From: DASPLX01 sp035627375
Lineage (GTDB): Bacteria > Pseudomonadota > Gammaproteobacteria > Burkholderiales > Burkholderiaceae_D
Assembly (NCBI GenBank): GCA_035627375.1
Contig: DASPLX010000091.1
Span: 49,005 to 113,004 of the forward strand
Direction: 5' to 3'
DNA: 64,000 nucleotides
The position numbers and the translations under genes were made by a program. Shown here piece after piece: positions 53,458 through 62,700 of the stretch (within the stretch, counting starts at the first letter, position 1; every line of letters starts with the position of its first letter). The notes under the pieces were generated by a model that saw nothing but the letters and a program-made list of their open reading frames with translations, ran no database searches and was not told the origin of the DNA.

Positions 53458-55850
53458 CGACCATTCGGATATCCCATGTCGGTCAATAGAGCTGTCAATT
53501 CCATTGTTATAGAAGAAATCACGCTGTCCCAGTCACCGAATTCGGGCTGGCGAAAGAGCTTCGCCGTCGGATACCACGGACTGTCGGATCGCTCCATGAG
53601 CCATCGCCAGTCGGGGCTGAACGGCAGTAGAAGCCATAGAGGCTTGCCAAGTGCGCCGGCTAAATGCGCAACCGAAGTATCTACCGATATCACCACGTCC
53701 ATGTTGGCAATCAATGCCGCGGTATCCGCAAAATCGGCCAGTTCCTCGCCGAAGTGCACGATCTCCTGATGCTGTTCCAGTAGCGATCGATCGGCTGCAC
53801 GCACTTCCTTCTGCAGACTGACGAGTTGTGCATTGCCGGAAACAAGTCGAAGAAGGTGCGCTAACGGTATTGAGCGATTACGATCATTGGTATGTGTCGC
53901 ATTGCCGGACCATACCACGCCTATTCGCAAATGCTTTTTCTCGCCGAGGCGAGCACGCCACCGATCGATGCGGTCCGATGGCGCCTGCAGATAAGGAATA
54001 TCTGCAGGGATCGTGTCCAGCGTGGTTTTGAAAGCCAGGGGCAAGGTCAGCAGAGGACAGTGGCAGTCGAAATTCGGCAGGATGTCGCCATCGGTAATGA
54101 TTCGATGCACGCCGTCCAGGCTGGACAGCAATGGAGCAAGCGCCGGAGGTATCAGCATCAATACCTTGGCGCCCTGTCGGGCGAGCAGCGTCGCGTAGCG
54201 GCAAAACTGAATCGTATCTCCGAAGCCTTGCTCGGCATGCAGCAGAATGGTTTTTCCGGCCAAGATTTCCTTGCCGACCCACAGCGGCTGTTTGAAATCG
54301 TACTTGGACTTCTTGAGCTGTGCATTTTTCCAGCGCCACTCGTATTTTTCAAAACCGTGCTCCAGATCGCCGGCAAGCAGGCAGCAAAGGCCTTCGTTCC
54401 AGTGAGCCGCCGGGAAGTCCGGCTTATGCGTGAGCGCGAGGCTATAACATTCGACCGCTTCCGCAAGCTTGCATTGAGCCTGTAGCACGACCCCCAGATT
54501 GTTGTACGCCTCGCCATAATCGGGCGCGATCGATAGCGCCTTTCGAAGGCGTTGGACTGCGGAGTCGAGCTTGCCCTGAAGGTGGAGCGCATTTCCGAGG
54601 TTGTTCAAGGTTTCTGCGTCATCCGGCTTAATAGCTAGCGATCGTTCATAATGTTCAATCGCGACGTCCAGATTTCCCCGACTTTTGTAGGCATTTCCAA
54701 GGTTGTGGTGTATCTCGGCGGAATTGGGTTTTTGCCGCAGCGCGTGCTCGAAATGGACAATCGCCGTGTCCAGCTTCTCCTGGGCTTGCAACGCCTGTCC
54801 CAGGTTGTTGTGGATGTCGGCGTCATCAGGCCTAAGGGCAAGAGCCTGTTGGAAGCACTCTATTGCGGCATCCAGCTTTTCCTGCTTTTGAAGAGCAAGG
54901 GCGAGATTGTTATACGCAACTGCATGGCGCGGATCGATTGCAAGTATGCGCCGGTAGCTTTCGACGGCCGCGTCGAGATGACCTTGTGCGCTTTGCGCAT
55001 TGCCGAGATTGAGATGTACATCGACATCGTTTGGATTGCCTAGCAACGCCTGCCGGTAGTGTTCTATCGAGTCGTCCAGCCTTCCTTGCGATTTGAGCGC
55101 GTTCGCGAGGTTGTAATGCGCCGTCGCGAAATTCGGTTGAAGCGTGAGCGCGCGGATATAGCACTCGATTGCTTCGCCGATTTTTCCTTGGCGCTGGAGC
55201 AGTAACCCTAGATTGTTGTGTACTTCCACGAAATCCGCTCGAATCGATAAGGCTCTCCGATAGCAAATCATCGCATGATCAATTTCTTGCAATGCCTCAT
55301 GCAAATTGCCTAAGTGGTAGTGCAGATCGGCCGACTGTTGGTTGGATGAAATGCCTTCGAGCAGTACCTGTTTGGCCTGTTCCACTTGTCCGGATTGATG
55401 GAGGACCTGACACAGATCGCCATAGGCCGGTTCGAATTCGGGCTTCAAGGCGATCGCTTTCCTGAAGTTTTCGATCGCGCCTGAGACGTTGTCACGATCC
55501 CGGGCTATGGTGCCTAGCATGTAATAGGCGTCGACGGCATGCGAGTCGATATCCAATGCATGCCTGAGATATCGTTCTGCCTCGTCGTGACGAGCCTGTC
55601 CAGACAGTACGTATCCCAGATTGATGTAGACATCCGCATAGCCGGGAGCCACGGCAAGCGCCTTGAGGTAATGCTGCTCCGCCTCGGCCAATTTACCTTC
55701 GGATAACGATGCATTGCCGAGCGCCTTGTAATTTTTCGCCTTGCTCAAGGCATCTGTCGTCATTTGTGAGGACGCACCCGATTCCATCGAAGACGGTGGC
55801 GGGACGGTCTCGTCAGCAGGCAGGAAAATATTCTTTAACCAGTTGAACAT
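53454..55850 (-). CDS. TPR-array glycosyltransferase (13 TPRs + GT9-like domain)
   Basis: 798 residues from ATG 55850 (MFNWLKNIF). Thirteen consecutive 34-residue tetratricopeptide repeats (residues about 39-480) with the NNLG...A.....KLD.AI..F..AL...P pattern, plus a degenerate fourteenth. A C-terminal glycosyltransferase-like domain follows, with ILLHAEQGFGDTIQFCRYA, GVVWSGN, NDRNRSIPL, LVSLQKE and DVVISVDTSVAHLAGALGKPLWLLLP. Domain order resembles bacterial TPR-fused transferases that glycosylate proteins, but target and sugar are unknown. Paralogue of the gene just upstream. Confidence 0.85.
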   Translation of the reverse strand: MFNWLKNIFLPADETVPPPSSMESGASSQMTTDALSKAKNYKALGNASLSEGKLAEAEQHYLKALAVAPGYADVYINLGYVLSGQARHDEAERYLRHALDIDSHAVDAYYMLGTIARDRDNVSGAIENFRKAIALKPEFEPAYGDLCQVLHQSGQVEQAKQVLLEGISSNQQSADLHYHLGNLHEALQEIDHAMICYRRALSIRADFVEVHNNLGLLLQRQGKIGEAIECYIRALTLQPNFATAHYNLANALKSQGRLDDSIEHYRQALLGNPNDVDVHLNLGNAQSAQGHLDAAVESYRRILAIDPRHAVAYNNLALALQKQEKLDAAIECFQQALALRPDDADIHNNLGQALQAQEKLDTAIVHFEHALRQKPNSAEIHHNLGNAYKSRGNLDVAIEHYERSLAIKPDDAETLNNLGNALHLQGKLDSAVQRLRKALSIAPDYGEAYNNLGVVLQAQCKLAEAVECYSLALTHKPDFPAAHWNEGLCCLLAGDLEHGFEKYEWRWKNAQLKKSKYDFKQPLWVGKEILAGKTILLHAEQGFGDTIQFCRYATLLARQGAKVLMLIPPALAPLLSSLDGVHRIITDGDILPNFDCHCPLLTLPLAFKTTLDTIPADIPYLQAPSDRIDRWRARLGEKKHLRIGVVWSGNATHTNDRNRSIPLAHLLRLVSGNAQLVSLQKEVRAADRSLLEQHQEIVHFGEELADFADTAALIANMDVVISVDTSVAHLAGALGKPLWLLLPFSPDWRWLMERSDSPWYPTAKLFRQPEFGDWDSVISSITMELTALLTDMGYPNGR

Positions 55851-55878
55851 TTGCGAGAGTGTCAAATGCGGCAAGCCG

Positions 55879-57003
55879 TCAGCGGGCGAATGCCGTAGGT
55901 TGCGATAACAGGCGCCGCATCTCATCGATGATCGACTGGAATACGCTATCCCAGTCGCCGATGCGGGGTTGCCGAAACAGCCGTACGGATGGATGCCATG
56001 GGCTAGTCGTACGTTCGGTCAACCAGCGCCAATCGGGCACGAACGGCGGCAGTATCCATGTCGGCTTTCCGATCGCAGCGGCCAGGTGGGCTGTCGGCGT
56101 ATCTACCGATACCACCAGATCCATGTTGGCGATCAACCCGGCCGTGTCCGAGAAATCCTGGAGGTCATTGCCGAAATGCCGAAGTGACTCGTGCTCGTGC
56201 AGGAATGCCAGATCGTATGAGGGGACTTCCTTTTGGAGGCTGATAAATTCGGCTTTATGCGAAACGATGTTGAACATGTCGGCCAGTGCTAGCGAGCGGT
56301 TGCGGTCGTTTGCATGTTCGGGGTGACCGGATCTGGCCAAGCTGATTCGCCATGTTTTCTTTTGTCCTAGTTTGGCTTTCCAGAAGTCGACATGCCCGGC
56401 GTCGCATTCAAGGTAAGCCGCCTCCGCGGGTATGGAGTGCAATGTGGTATTGAATGCCAGCGGAAGACTCGGCATCGGGCAATGATAATCGAATTGGGTC
56501 AGTTGTTCTCCCTCGACGAAGATTCCGCTTACACCGGCCAGTCGGGAGCGCAAGGTCTTGAGAGCTGGTGAGACAAGCAGGATAACCGTGGCGCCTTGCG
56601 CGGAAATCGGCTTCGCGTACCGGCAGAACTGGATTGTATCGCCGTAGCCTTGTTCAGCATGAAGAATGGTTTTGCCCTGCAACGACTCCTTGCCGAACCA
56701 TTGTGGCTGTCCGAGATGTCGTTTCGACTTCTTCAACTGCGGATTTTTCCAACGCCACTCATATTTTTCCCAGTCTTTTTCGAAGTCCGCGTTCAGCAGG
56801 CGGCAAAGGCTTTCGTTCCGATGCGCTTCTGCGAAATCCGGGTTGATCGACAGCGCATTTCCGTAACTCGCGATCGCTTCGTCGAGATTTCCTTCCGACA
56901 GGAACATGTTGCCGCAGCGTTCGTGGCGTTCTCGTTCATCCGCGCTCACAGGTGGCTTGCGTTTCGCCGAAGGCGGAACGATCTTCCTCAGCCAAGCAAA
57001 CAT
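55879..57003 (-). CDS. Short TPR-glycosyltransferase paralogue
   Basis: 374 residues. The same N-terminal leader (MFAWLRKIV) and the same C-terminal domain as the downstream gene, but only one full TPR plus the degenerate repeat ending EKYEWRWKNPQLKKSKR. Within the transferase domain the WSGN motif of the long copy is replaced by ARSGH, and one residue is missing before HAEQG. HANDRNRSLAL, FISLQKE and VVSVDTPTAHLAAAIGKP are kept. It may be a diverged or regulatory copy. Separated from the long copy by 28 bases. Confidence 0.82.
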   Translation of the reverse strand: MFAWLRKIVPPSAKRKPPVSADERERHERCGNMFLSEGNLDEAIASYGNALSINPDFAEAHRNESLCRLLNADFEKDWEKYEWRWKNPQLKKSKRHLGQPQWFGKESLQGKTILHAEQGYGDTIQFCRYAKPISAQGATVILLVSPALKTLRSRLAGVSGIFVEGEQLTQFDYHCPMPSLPLAFNTTLHSIPAEAAYLECDAGHVDFWKAKLGQKKTWRISLARSGHPEHANDRNRSLALADMFNIVSHKAEFISLQKEVPSYDLAFLHEHESLRHFGNDLQDFSDTAGLIANMDLVVSVDTPTAHLAAAIGKPTWILPPFVPDWRWLTERTTSPWHPSVRLFRQPRIGDWDSVFQSIIDEMRRLLSQPTAFAR

Positions 57004-57054
57004 GTGAAGTCCATGGTTTGATAATTTGATTAAAACTTTCGCGCGACTGTTCTG

Positions 57055-58077
57055 TCAATGGATATCGGGCAAGCCATGTCGGAACAACAAACGAAGCTTG
57101 TGGGGTACGACGGCGAATCCGTCGAAAAATCGGAATCGCGGAATACGCCGGGTCGCCTGCACCGACGCGCGTAGCGTGCAGAGTCGCTTCCTTTCTCGCA
57201 GTAGCGTCGACAAGGATCTCCAATAGACGTCTTTCCATAGCCGTGCATCACGCTTCGCCAGCGACAGTATGCCGCCCTCCAGCAGCAGCAGAAAGACATG
57301 CAACGGAAAAATCAGCTGAAATAGGGGCGCTGGATACGTGAGCGTCATGACGTAATTCTTGTTCCGTTCCGACAGCGCGCGGCGCTTGATCGATGTCGTC
57401 AGCCGTCTGTCGGCCGTCACTTTGCCGCCGCCCAGGCTGGCGCCGACCCAGTGCCGGAATCCGGAGTTCGGGAGCACACGTACTGGATGGCCTTGAAGCC
57501 GGGCCACGCAGCAAAGGTACGTGTCTTCTGCGAGACTGCCGAACCAGTCCGGAAATCCTCCCAATTCCATCCACAAGCTTCGCGGCAGCCACATGCAAGC
57601 GCCGATGATGACGCCTGTCGCAGGTGCCGGTTCAGCGTCGGGCATGGGATTGAGGAAAATATCGAGGCTGCTGCCGATGTCGATCAATTTGCCTGAGGCG
57701 GCATCGTATTGCGGTAGACCGAGGATCGCCGGCTCGCCGATGTCAGTCGCCGCGCGACACAGCGTACGCAGCGCATCGAGAAACAATTCGGCATCGTTGT
57801 TTAGTAGAAGGAGATATTCGCCTCTTGCCGCTTTTGCCATGCGGTTGTTGGCAACGCAAAAGCCGACGTTCTCCGCGCTGTCGATCAAGACAACTTGCGG
57901 ATATCTTTCCTTGATATGGGCCGCCGAGCCATCGGATGAGGCGTCGTCGTGGACTACAATCTCGACCTCGAAGCCACAATCCTGGGCTAGTACCGAATCG
58001 ATGCACGCGTCGATCAAGCCGATACCGTTGTAGTTGGCGATGCAGACTGTGCAAACCGGTTTGGGCGACGTGCTCAT
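57055..58077 (-). CDS. GT2 glycosyltransferase (rhamnosyltransferase-like)
   Basis: 340 residues. CTVCIANYNGIGLIDACIDSVLAQDC, VVHDDASSDGSAAHI, GFCVANNRMAKAARGEYLLLLNNDAEL (the NND motif near the metal site), IGACMWLPRSLWMELGGFPDWF. A hydrophobic region LFQLIFPLHVFLLLLEGGI near the C-terminus suggests membrane association. Probably adds one sugar to the polymer backbone. Fourth gene from the end of the minus-strand glycan set. Confidence 0.88.
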   Translation of the reverse strand: MSTSPKPVCTVCIANYNGIGLIDACIDSVLAQDCGFEVEIVVHDDASSDGSAAHIKERYPQVVLIDSAENVGFCVANNRMAKAARGEYLLLLNNDAELFLDALRTLCRAATDIGEPAILGLPQYDAASGKLIDIGSSLDIFLNPMPDAEPAPATGVIIGACMWLPRSLWMELGGFPDWFGSLAEDTYLCCVARLQGHPVRVLPNSGFRHWVGASLGGGKVTADRRLTTSIKRRALSERNKNYVMTLTYPAPLFQLIFPLHVFLLLLEGGILSLAKRDARLWKDVYWRSLSTLLRERKRLCTLRASVQATRRIPRFRFFDGFAVVPHKLRLLFRHGLPDIH

Positions 58078-58138
58078 GTCGACATGCTCCCGACGCTATG
58101 CATTGCGTTGGCAGGATCGGCGCGGCACGGTCGGCGAT

Positions 58139-59233
58139 TCACGATGCATAGCCAGCGAGCCCGTCGATGATGATAGCGGTGGGCGACACTTCGGGCGCCG
58201 CGCCCGGCTTGCGGCCGCTCTCCAGGCCCGCGAGGAATTCGTGCAGCGCCGTGTGATCGAAATTGCACAGAGTCGCCGTGGTACCGATGCCTTCCTGCCG
58301 CTCGGTCGCCTTGCGCATCAAAAGCGTTGGAACGCCGAGATAGGAGAGCTCCTCCTGGTTGCCGCCGCCGTCGGTGATCACGAATGTCGATTGCCGCATC
58401 AGCTTGACGAAATCGATATATCCCATGCGCGGCACGAGCCTGATGCGAGGGTGCATTTCGAGCCGCGCCAGTAGGCCGAACTTCGCGACTTTCTTGCGGG
58501 TCGCAGGATGGAGTACGAATACGATGGGATAGCGGTTCGCGGCGACTTCGATCAGGTCGATGATTTGGGTTAGCCGCCGTTTGTTGAAAATATTCTCGAA
58601 GCGGTGGATCGACGCGATGCCGAACGCGCCTTCCGGCAAAAGTGCCGGCGCCGGTTCGCCCGGTGACGCATTGAGCGCCAACGCGAGGGCCTCAATTAAA
58701 GTGTTCTGGTGCGTGTCGATGCGCAGGGCCGAGCTGCTTTCCAGGTTGTCGCATGCCCATCGGCCTGGGCAGAACGCTAGGTCGGACAAGCGCGAAACCG
58801 CGAGCCGGGTCAGCTCCTCGGGAAACGGATGGAAGATGTTTCTGGAGCGCAGACCCGCTTCAATGTGGGCGACCTTCATCCGCCGCAATTTGCCGGCGAG
58901 CGCGCCGAGCAGTGTGGACATCGTATCCCCATGCACCAGGATCGCGTCGTTGCCGCGCGGGCTGCGCGGGAGGAAACGCTCCGCCTCGCGCAGACAACGC
59001 CAAAGGCAGCGGACGAACCAGCCCGCCATTTGAACCAGCCCAGTGATTTCTTGTTCGTCGTAGAGTTGCAGCGGCACTGTGCGGATGCCGAAATCGGCCA
59101 TCAGCTGCGCCATGGTTTCCTGATGCTGCCCGGTGAACACGAGATGCAGGGGCGCGCGGCGCTCCTCCAGGCGTAGGATGATCGGCGCCATCTTGATCAA
59201 TTGCGCGCGCGTTCCGATGAAGCAGATGATCAT
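58139..59233 (-). CDS. UDP-N-acetylglucosamine 2-epimerase (WecB-like)
   Basis: 364 residues. IGTRAQLIKMAP at the start, LVHGDTMSTLLGALAG, VAHIEAGLRSRN, FVITDGGGNQEELSYLGVPTLLMR and TERQEGIGT are the epimerase signatures. It would make UDP-ManNAc, a precursor for ManNAcA or rarer sugars, consistent with the UDP-HexNAc dehydrogenase at 33949. Motif HPFPEELTRLAVSRLSD is slightly different from WecB's PEExNR, so a related hydrolysing epimerase for another UDP-amino sugar is possible. Overlaps the upstream gene by 4 bases. Confidence 0.88.
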   Translation of the reverse strand: MIICFIGTRAQLIKMAPIILRLEERRAPLHLVFTGQHQETMAQLMADFGIRTVPLQLYDEQEITGLVQMAGWFVRCLWRCLREAERFLPRSPRGNDAILVHGDTMSTLLGALAGKLRRMKVAHIEAGLRSRNIFHPFPEELTRLAVSRLSDLAFCPGRWACDNLESSSALRIDTHQNTLIEALALALNASPGEPAPALLPEGAFGIASIHRFENIFNKRRLTQIIDLIEVAANRYPIVFVLHPATRKKVAKFGLLARLEMHPRIRLVPRMGYIDFVKLMRQSTFVITDGGGNQEELSYLGVPTLLMRKATERQEGIGTTATLCNFDHTALHEFLAGLESGRKPGAAPEVSPTAIIIDGLAGYAS

Positions 59234-60102
59234 GACGATTCGGTATCCCGATACGTGATGTTGGTGATCTGCTCCGACACCAAGCCCATCAGGAACACCA
59301 CCACGGACGTGATCAGGAGCAGCGCCGACATGTTGGTGAAGCGGTGGATCGTGAAGAATGTGTAAAGGTAATAGCCGAGGCCGCAGGTGAAAAATCCCAG
59401 GCTCACCGGAAGAAAGATCTTGAGCGGGGAATACAGGGTGCCGATCTTGAAAATGATCAGCAGAAAACGCACGCCGTCGCGCAGCACGCGTACGTGGCTC
59501 TTGCCGATGCGTTCGGGCGCGACGATGGGCACGTAGACGATGGAATATCCGGCCCGGAAGAAGCTCATCGTGATCGTCGTCGGATAGGAAAAGCCGTTCG
59601 GCAGCAGATACAGGAACTTGCGGAAATAATGGGCCCGCACGGCGCGGAAGCCGGACGTCAGGTCCGCCACCTTGCGCCCGACCATCCAGCTCGCGAGCCG
59701 ATTGTAGAATCCGTTCGCCGCCGCGCGATGCATGCCGGCTTGCGAGGCCCTGCTGCGGGCGCCGACGGCCATGTCGTAACCTTCGGCGATCTTTTCCAGG
59801 AGGCGCGGGATATCTTCCGGCTTATGCTGGCCGTCGGCATCCATGAACACCAGCACCTCGCCGGCGGCCGCGCGGGCGCCGCTCTTGATCGCCGCCCCGT
59901 TGCCTTTCGGATAAGGATGCCGCACGACCTTGACGCCGTTCGCCGCGCAGATGGCGCCGGTATCGTCTTCCGAGCCGTCGTCGACCAGGATGATTTCGGC
60001 GTCGGGGAACATGCCCCCCAGCTTGGGAAGGAGCGTGACCAGGGACGCCGCCTCGTTTCGAGAGGGAAGGATGATCGAAAGGTTCGCGCCCGTCTGTTTC
60101 AT
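59230..60102 (-). CDS. GT2 glycosyltransferase with C-terminal helices (polyprenol-phosphate type)
   Basis: 290 residues from ATG 60102; a longer frame to 60228 has no support. LSIILPSRNEAASLVTLLPKL, IILVDDGSEDDTGAI, KGNGAAIKSGARAAAGEVLVFMDADGQHKPEDIPRLL carry the DxD (DAD) motif, and LTSGFRAVRAHYFRKFLYLLP is typical of dolichyl/undecaprenyl-phosphate sugar synthases. Two C-terminal helices (LKIFLPVSLGFFTCGLGYYLY and MSALLLITSVVVFLMGLVSEQ) follow. Could charge the lipid carrier used by the GT-C protein encoded next door. Confidence 0.88.
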   Translation of the reverse strand: MKQTGANLSIILPSRNEAASLVTLLPKLGGMFPDAEIILVDDGSEDDTGAICAANGVKVVRHPYPKGNGAAIKSGARAAAGEVLVFMDADGQHKPEDIPRLLEKIAEGYDMAVGARSRASQAGMHRAAANGFYNRLASWMVGRKVADLTSGFRAVRAHYFRKFLYLLPNGFSYPTTITMSFFRAGYSIVYVPIVAPERIGKSHVRVLRDGVRFLLIIFKIGTLYSPLKIFLPVSLGFFTCGLGYYLYTFFTIHRFTNMSALLLITSVVVFLMGLVSEQITNITYRDTESS

Positions 60103-60149
60103 ATGTCGGATGTTCCGTCGCAGGTGAATTCGAATAGTACTATCCCAGG

Positions 60150-61979
60150 CTAACGCATGGAACCCGCTCCCGCGATCGCCTGTTCCAAACCGTGCAGTTT
60201 GCCGCGCAATGCGGAGTTCTCCGGCCACAATGCCGCCGCTTTCGCCAGATAGCCGCGGGCCGCGCGCGGATCATGCGAGATCAGCAATTCGTAATCCGCG
60301 GCCATTTCGAAAAACGCAGCCCTGAGCGTCGGGCTGATTTTCGTATTGCCGGTGCCCGCCAGAAGAAGTCCGAGCGCCTGCTGCCGGGGCAGGCACTTCG
60401 GCAGTTCGATCAGGCGTTTCAGCAGATGGCCGGGCAGCGCGAAATCGCCGGGAGCGAAGGCCGAGCGCGCGAGCCGGTCCGACAGGGTGGATATCCACTG
60501 GCCTTCGATTTCCCGGCCGGAGGTGCAGGCCCAGAAGATCAAGTCGTGCGAAGCCAATTTGAAGGAAGGGCTGACGTTTTGCGCCTGCGACAAGTAATAG
60601 CGGATCTGCTGGGCGCCGATCCCGTCGCCGGCATCGCCATAGCCCGCGCGTATCAGCGCCAGCGCGGCTTCATGATTGGCGCGTGCCGATTGCGGATGGC
60701 GCTGGGCTTCCACCTGGGGACCGATCAAGGGGTTGCCCAATTGATTCGCGCGCAGCCAGGTCAGAAGCGCCAGGAGGACGATCGGGAGCAATGCCGCCAG
60801 CACGACGATCACCCGGCTGCCGCCGGGACGGCGCTCCAACCAGCGGGCGCCGATGAGGCCAAGGCCGGCTATCAAGCCGATCGAGGGCAGGTAATTCCGG
60901 TGTTCATGCGCGATTTCGAGCGGCAGGACGGTCGATTCCAGGAGGTGGCCGCCCAGGAACCACGCCACGGCAAAGGATGCCGCCGGATAGCGCCGGCGCA
61001 ATCGATAAGCGGCGATCGCGAGCGCGATCAGGCCGAGGACCGCCGGCAGCGTCGACGGCGGCGCGAGAACTCCCGTGGAAAGCGGGAAGTCGTCGAGATA
61101 CAGGCCGAATGCCGCGTGGCGCGGAACGATGATCTGGCCCAGGTAAAACCAGACGACGCGGGCCTCGGTCAGCAGGCGCTCTCCCAGCGTGAAGTCGCGC
61201 ATGGCGTAGGCGCGGTCGAGCCAGTTCCAGGACAAGAGCAAGGCGACGGCCGCGACCGCGGCGAGCGCCGCGCCGGCCATCCAATATTGGCGCCGCGACC
61301 ATGGCCACCAGGACGATGGCGCCAACAAGCCGAGCGCGAACGCGTAGACCGGAAACAGCACGCCGCTCTCCTTGCTGAGAACGGACAGCGGCCAGAACAC
61401 TGCCCAGCCGGCGGCCAGCCAGATCCATCGGAGACGGGAGCGTGGCGCGGCCGCCATGGCTTTCAAGTGACTGATCAGCGCCAGCAGCAGGAACATGCCG
61501 GACAAGAGCGTCATCCTTTGCACGGCCAGCATGATCGGCACGACGTTGATCGGATGCAGCAGCCAGACGGCGGCGACCCAGCAGGCGATCCACGGCGCGC
61601 ATGTTTGCGGCTCGCGCCCGCCGGAAGCGGCGCGCAGCAGCAAGCTGATCAGGATGGCGACGAGCGCGCCGTTGACGGCATGGAGGGCCAGATTGATCGC
61701 CTTGAATGCGAAAGGGTCGAGGCCGAAAACGTAATGCGTCAGCGCGAAGCTGAGCACGCTGACCGGCCGTCCGAGCGGGCCTGCGGCGGGGCCGTTCAGG
61801 CTTTGCCGCAGGGCGTCGAAGGTCAGCGCGTTCATGTGCACCGCCTGGTTGTCGACGATGTTGACGCTATCGTCGAACAGGAAGCCGCCGTTCAAGCCAG
61901 GCGTCAGCGCGAAAATCAACAAGATAGCAGCGAGCAGGCCGGATAGCAGGTAGGGGAAAATGACGATGGAGCGGAGCAT
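60150..61979 (-). CDS. GT-C membrane protein, TMTC-like; candidate pilin glycosyltransferase
   Basis: 609 residues from ATG 61979 (a GTG at 61991 is an alternative). About eleven helices. The first loop has GGFLFDDSVNIVDNQA with the acidic DD pair of GT-C enzymes, then LLHPINVVPIMLAVQRMTLLSGMFLLLAL, SVLSKESGVLFPVYA and EIAHEHRNYLPSIG, all seen in TMTC/DUF1736-type and related bacterial proteins. A soluble helical, TPR-like tail of about 170 residues ends the protein. Lies 86 bases after the pilin gene and its terminator. Pilin O-glycosylation is an inference from position; acceptor and donor are unknown. Confidence 0.65.
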   Translation of the reverse strand: MLRSIVIFPYLLSGLLAAILLIFALTPGLNGGFLFDDSVNIVDNQAVHMNALTFDALRQSLNGPAAGPLGRPVSVLSFALTHYVFGLDPFAFKAINLALHAVNGALVAILISLLLRAASGGREPQTCAPWIACWVAAVWLLHPINVVPIMLAVQRMTLLSGMFLLLALISHLKAMAAAPRSRLRWIWLAAGWAVFWPLSVLSKESGVLFPVYAFALGLLAPSSWWPWSRRQYWMAGAALAAVAAVALLLSWNWLDRAYAMRDFTLGERLLTEARVVWFYLGQIIVPRHAAFGLYLDDFPLSTGVLAPPSTLPAVLGLIALAIAAYRLRRRYPAASFAVAWFLGGHLLESTVLPLEIAHEHRNYLPSIGLIAGLGLIGARWLERRPGGSRVIVVLAALLPIVLLALLTWLRANQLGNPLIGPQVEAQRHPQSARANHEAALALIRAGYGDAGDGIGAQQIRYYLSQAQNVSPSFKLASHDLIFWACTSGREIEGQWISTLSDRLARSAFAPGDFALPGHLLKRLIELPKCLPRQQALGLLLAGTGNTKISPTLRAAFFEMAADYELLISHDPRAARGYLAKAAALWPENSALRGKLHGLEQAIAGAGSMR

Positions 61980-62006
61980 CGGTTTTTGCACGGTGTTGGC
62001 TGACCC

Positions 62007-62039
62007 TAAAAACGGAAAGCCCCTGAACGCTCAGGGGCT
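62007..62039 (-). terminator. Terminator of the downstream pilin gene
   Basis: AGCCCCTGA and TCAGGGGCT form a 9-base-pair stem around a 4-base loop; on the minus strand it is followed by TTCCGTTTTTA. Confidence 0.88.
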
Positions 62040-62065
62040 GGTTCGCGCGTGGACTCGAATAATGG

Positions 62066-62533
62066 TTATTTGCAGGAGCCTGGCAGATACTTGGTATTCA
62101 TGCCGGAGCCGGCGGTGCAGGCCCACGCTACCTTGCCGGTACTGGGGTCGCCGGTCGCGGTCATGATGACGGTCTTGCCGGCGGCATCGGTCGGCAGGCC
62201 GGCACTGGTCCTGGTCGTGACCGTGATGGTGCCCACCGTGTCGCTGACCTTGTCCCAGACCACGCTGGCGACATATTTCGAAGGCTGATCTTGCACGCCC
62301 ATCGAGATGGGACCGGCGACCATCCTGCCGAATTGGGCGTAGGCTTCCGCCACCGAAGTCCTGCCCGAGGATGCGGCCAAGAGCACTTCGGACATCTTGG
62401 AGCGCACGACGTAATCCTGGTAGGCCGGCAGGGCAACCGCGGCCAGGATGCCGATGATCGCCACGACGATCATCAATTCGATCAAGGTAAAGCCCTTTTG
62501 CAGGGTCTTCATACTGCGTTTCGGCGGTTTCAT
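62066..62533 (-). CDS. pilA: Type IV pilin, copy 1 (major-pilin-like)
   Basis: 155 residues from ATG 62533, chosen for GGGGAG six bases upstream. Short basic leader MKPPKRSMKTLQKG, prepilin-peptidase cleavage G|F, then FTLIELMIVVAIIGILAAV, the type IVa N-terminal helix. Mature part contains AYQDYVVRSKMSEVLLAASSG and ends YLPGSCK; Cys residues in AWACTAG and PGSCK form the C-terminal disulfide loop. Paralogue of copy 2 with the same ending. Single-gene unit with sigma-54 promoter and terminator. Confidence 0.94.
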   Translation of the reverse strand: MKPPKRSMKTLQKGFTLIELMIVVAIIGILAAVALPAYQDYVVRSKMSEVLLAASSGRTSVAEAYAQFGRMVAGPISMGVQDQPSKYVASVVWDKVSDTVGTITVTTRTSAGLPTDAAGKTVIMTATGDPSTGKVAWACTAGSGMNTKYLPGSCK

Positions 62534-62684
62534 TTCACACTCCCCATTTACATAAAAAAACGAGACATCAGTCTGTGCTGGGCTATGCATGCCGCTCGTT
62601 TATCATCGATTCTTGCGACGTCTCTGTCGTGCGGCGGAGATCCGGACCGCGGTTCTTGGCGCTTCTTGGTATGGGGCGTCCATA

Positions 62685-62700
62685 CGCAAGCTCCATGCCA
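62685..62700 (-). promoter_or_regulatory. Sigma-54 promoter of pilin copy 1
   Basis: Read on the minus strand: TGGCAT, five bases, TTGCG. This matches the RpoN -24/-12 pattern TGGCAC-N5-TTGCW. It lies about 150 bases upstream of the ATG, as is usual for PilR/RpoN-controlled pilA genes. Confidence 0.72.

Noticed and set aside
53900..55740. Regularly spaced DNA repeats suggesting a CRISPR-like array
   Set aside because: The period is 102 bases and comes from tandem 34-residue TPR coding units; there are no identical short repeats with unique spacers.
60192..61946. Plus-strand open frame of 584 codons
   Set aside because: Antisense to the TMTC-like membrane protein, whose helices and motifs are convincing.
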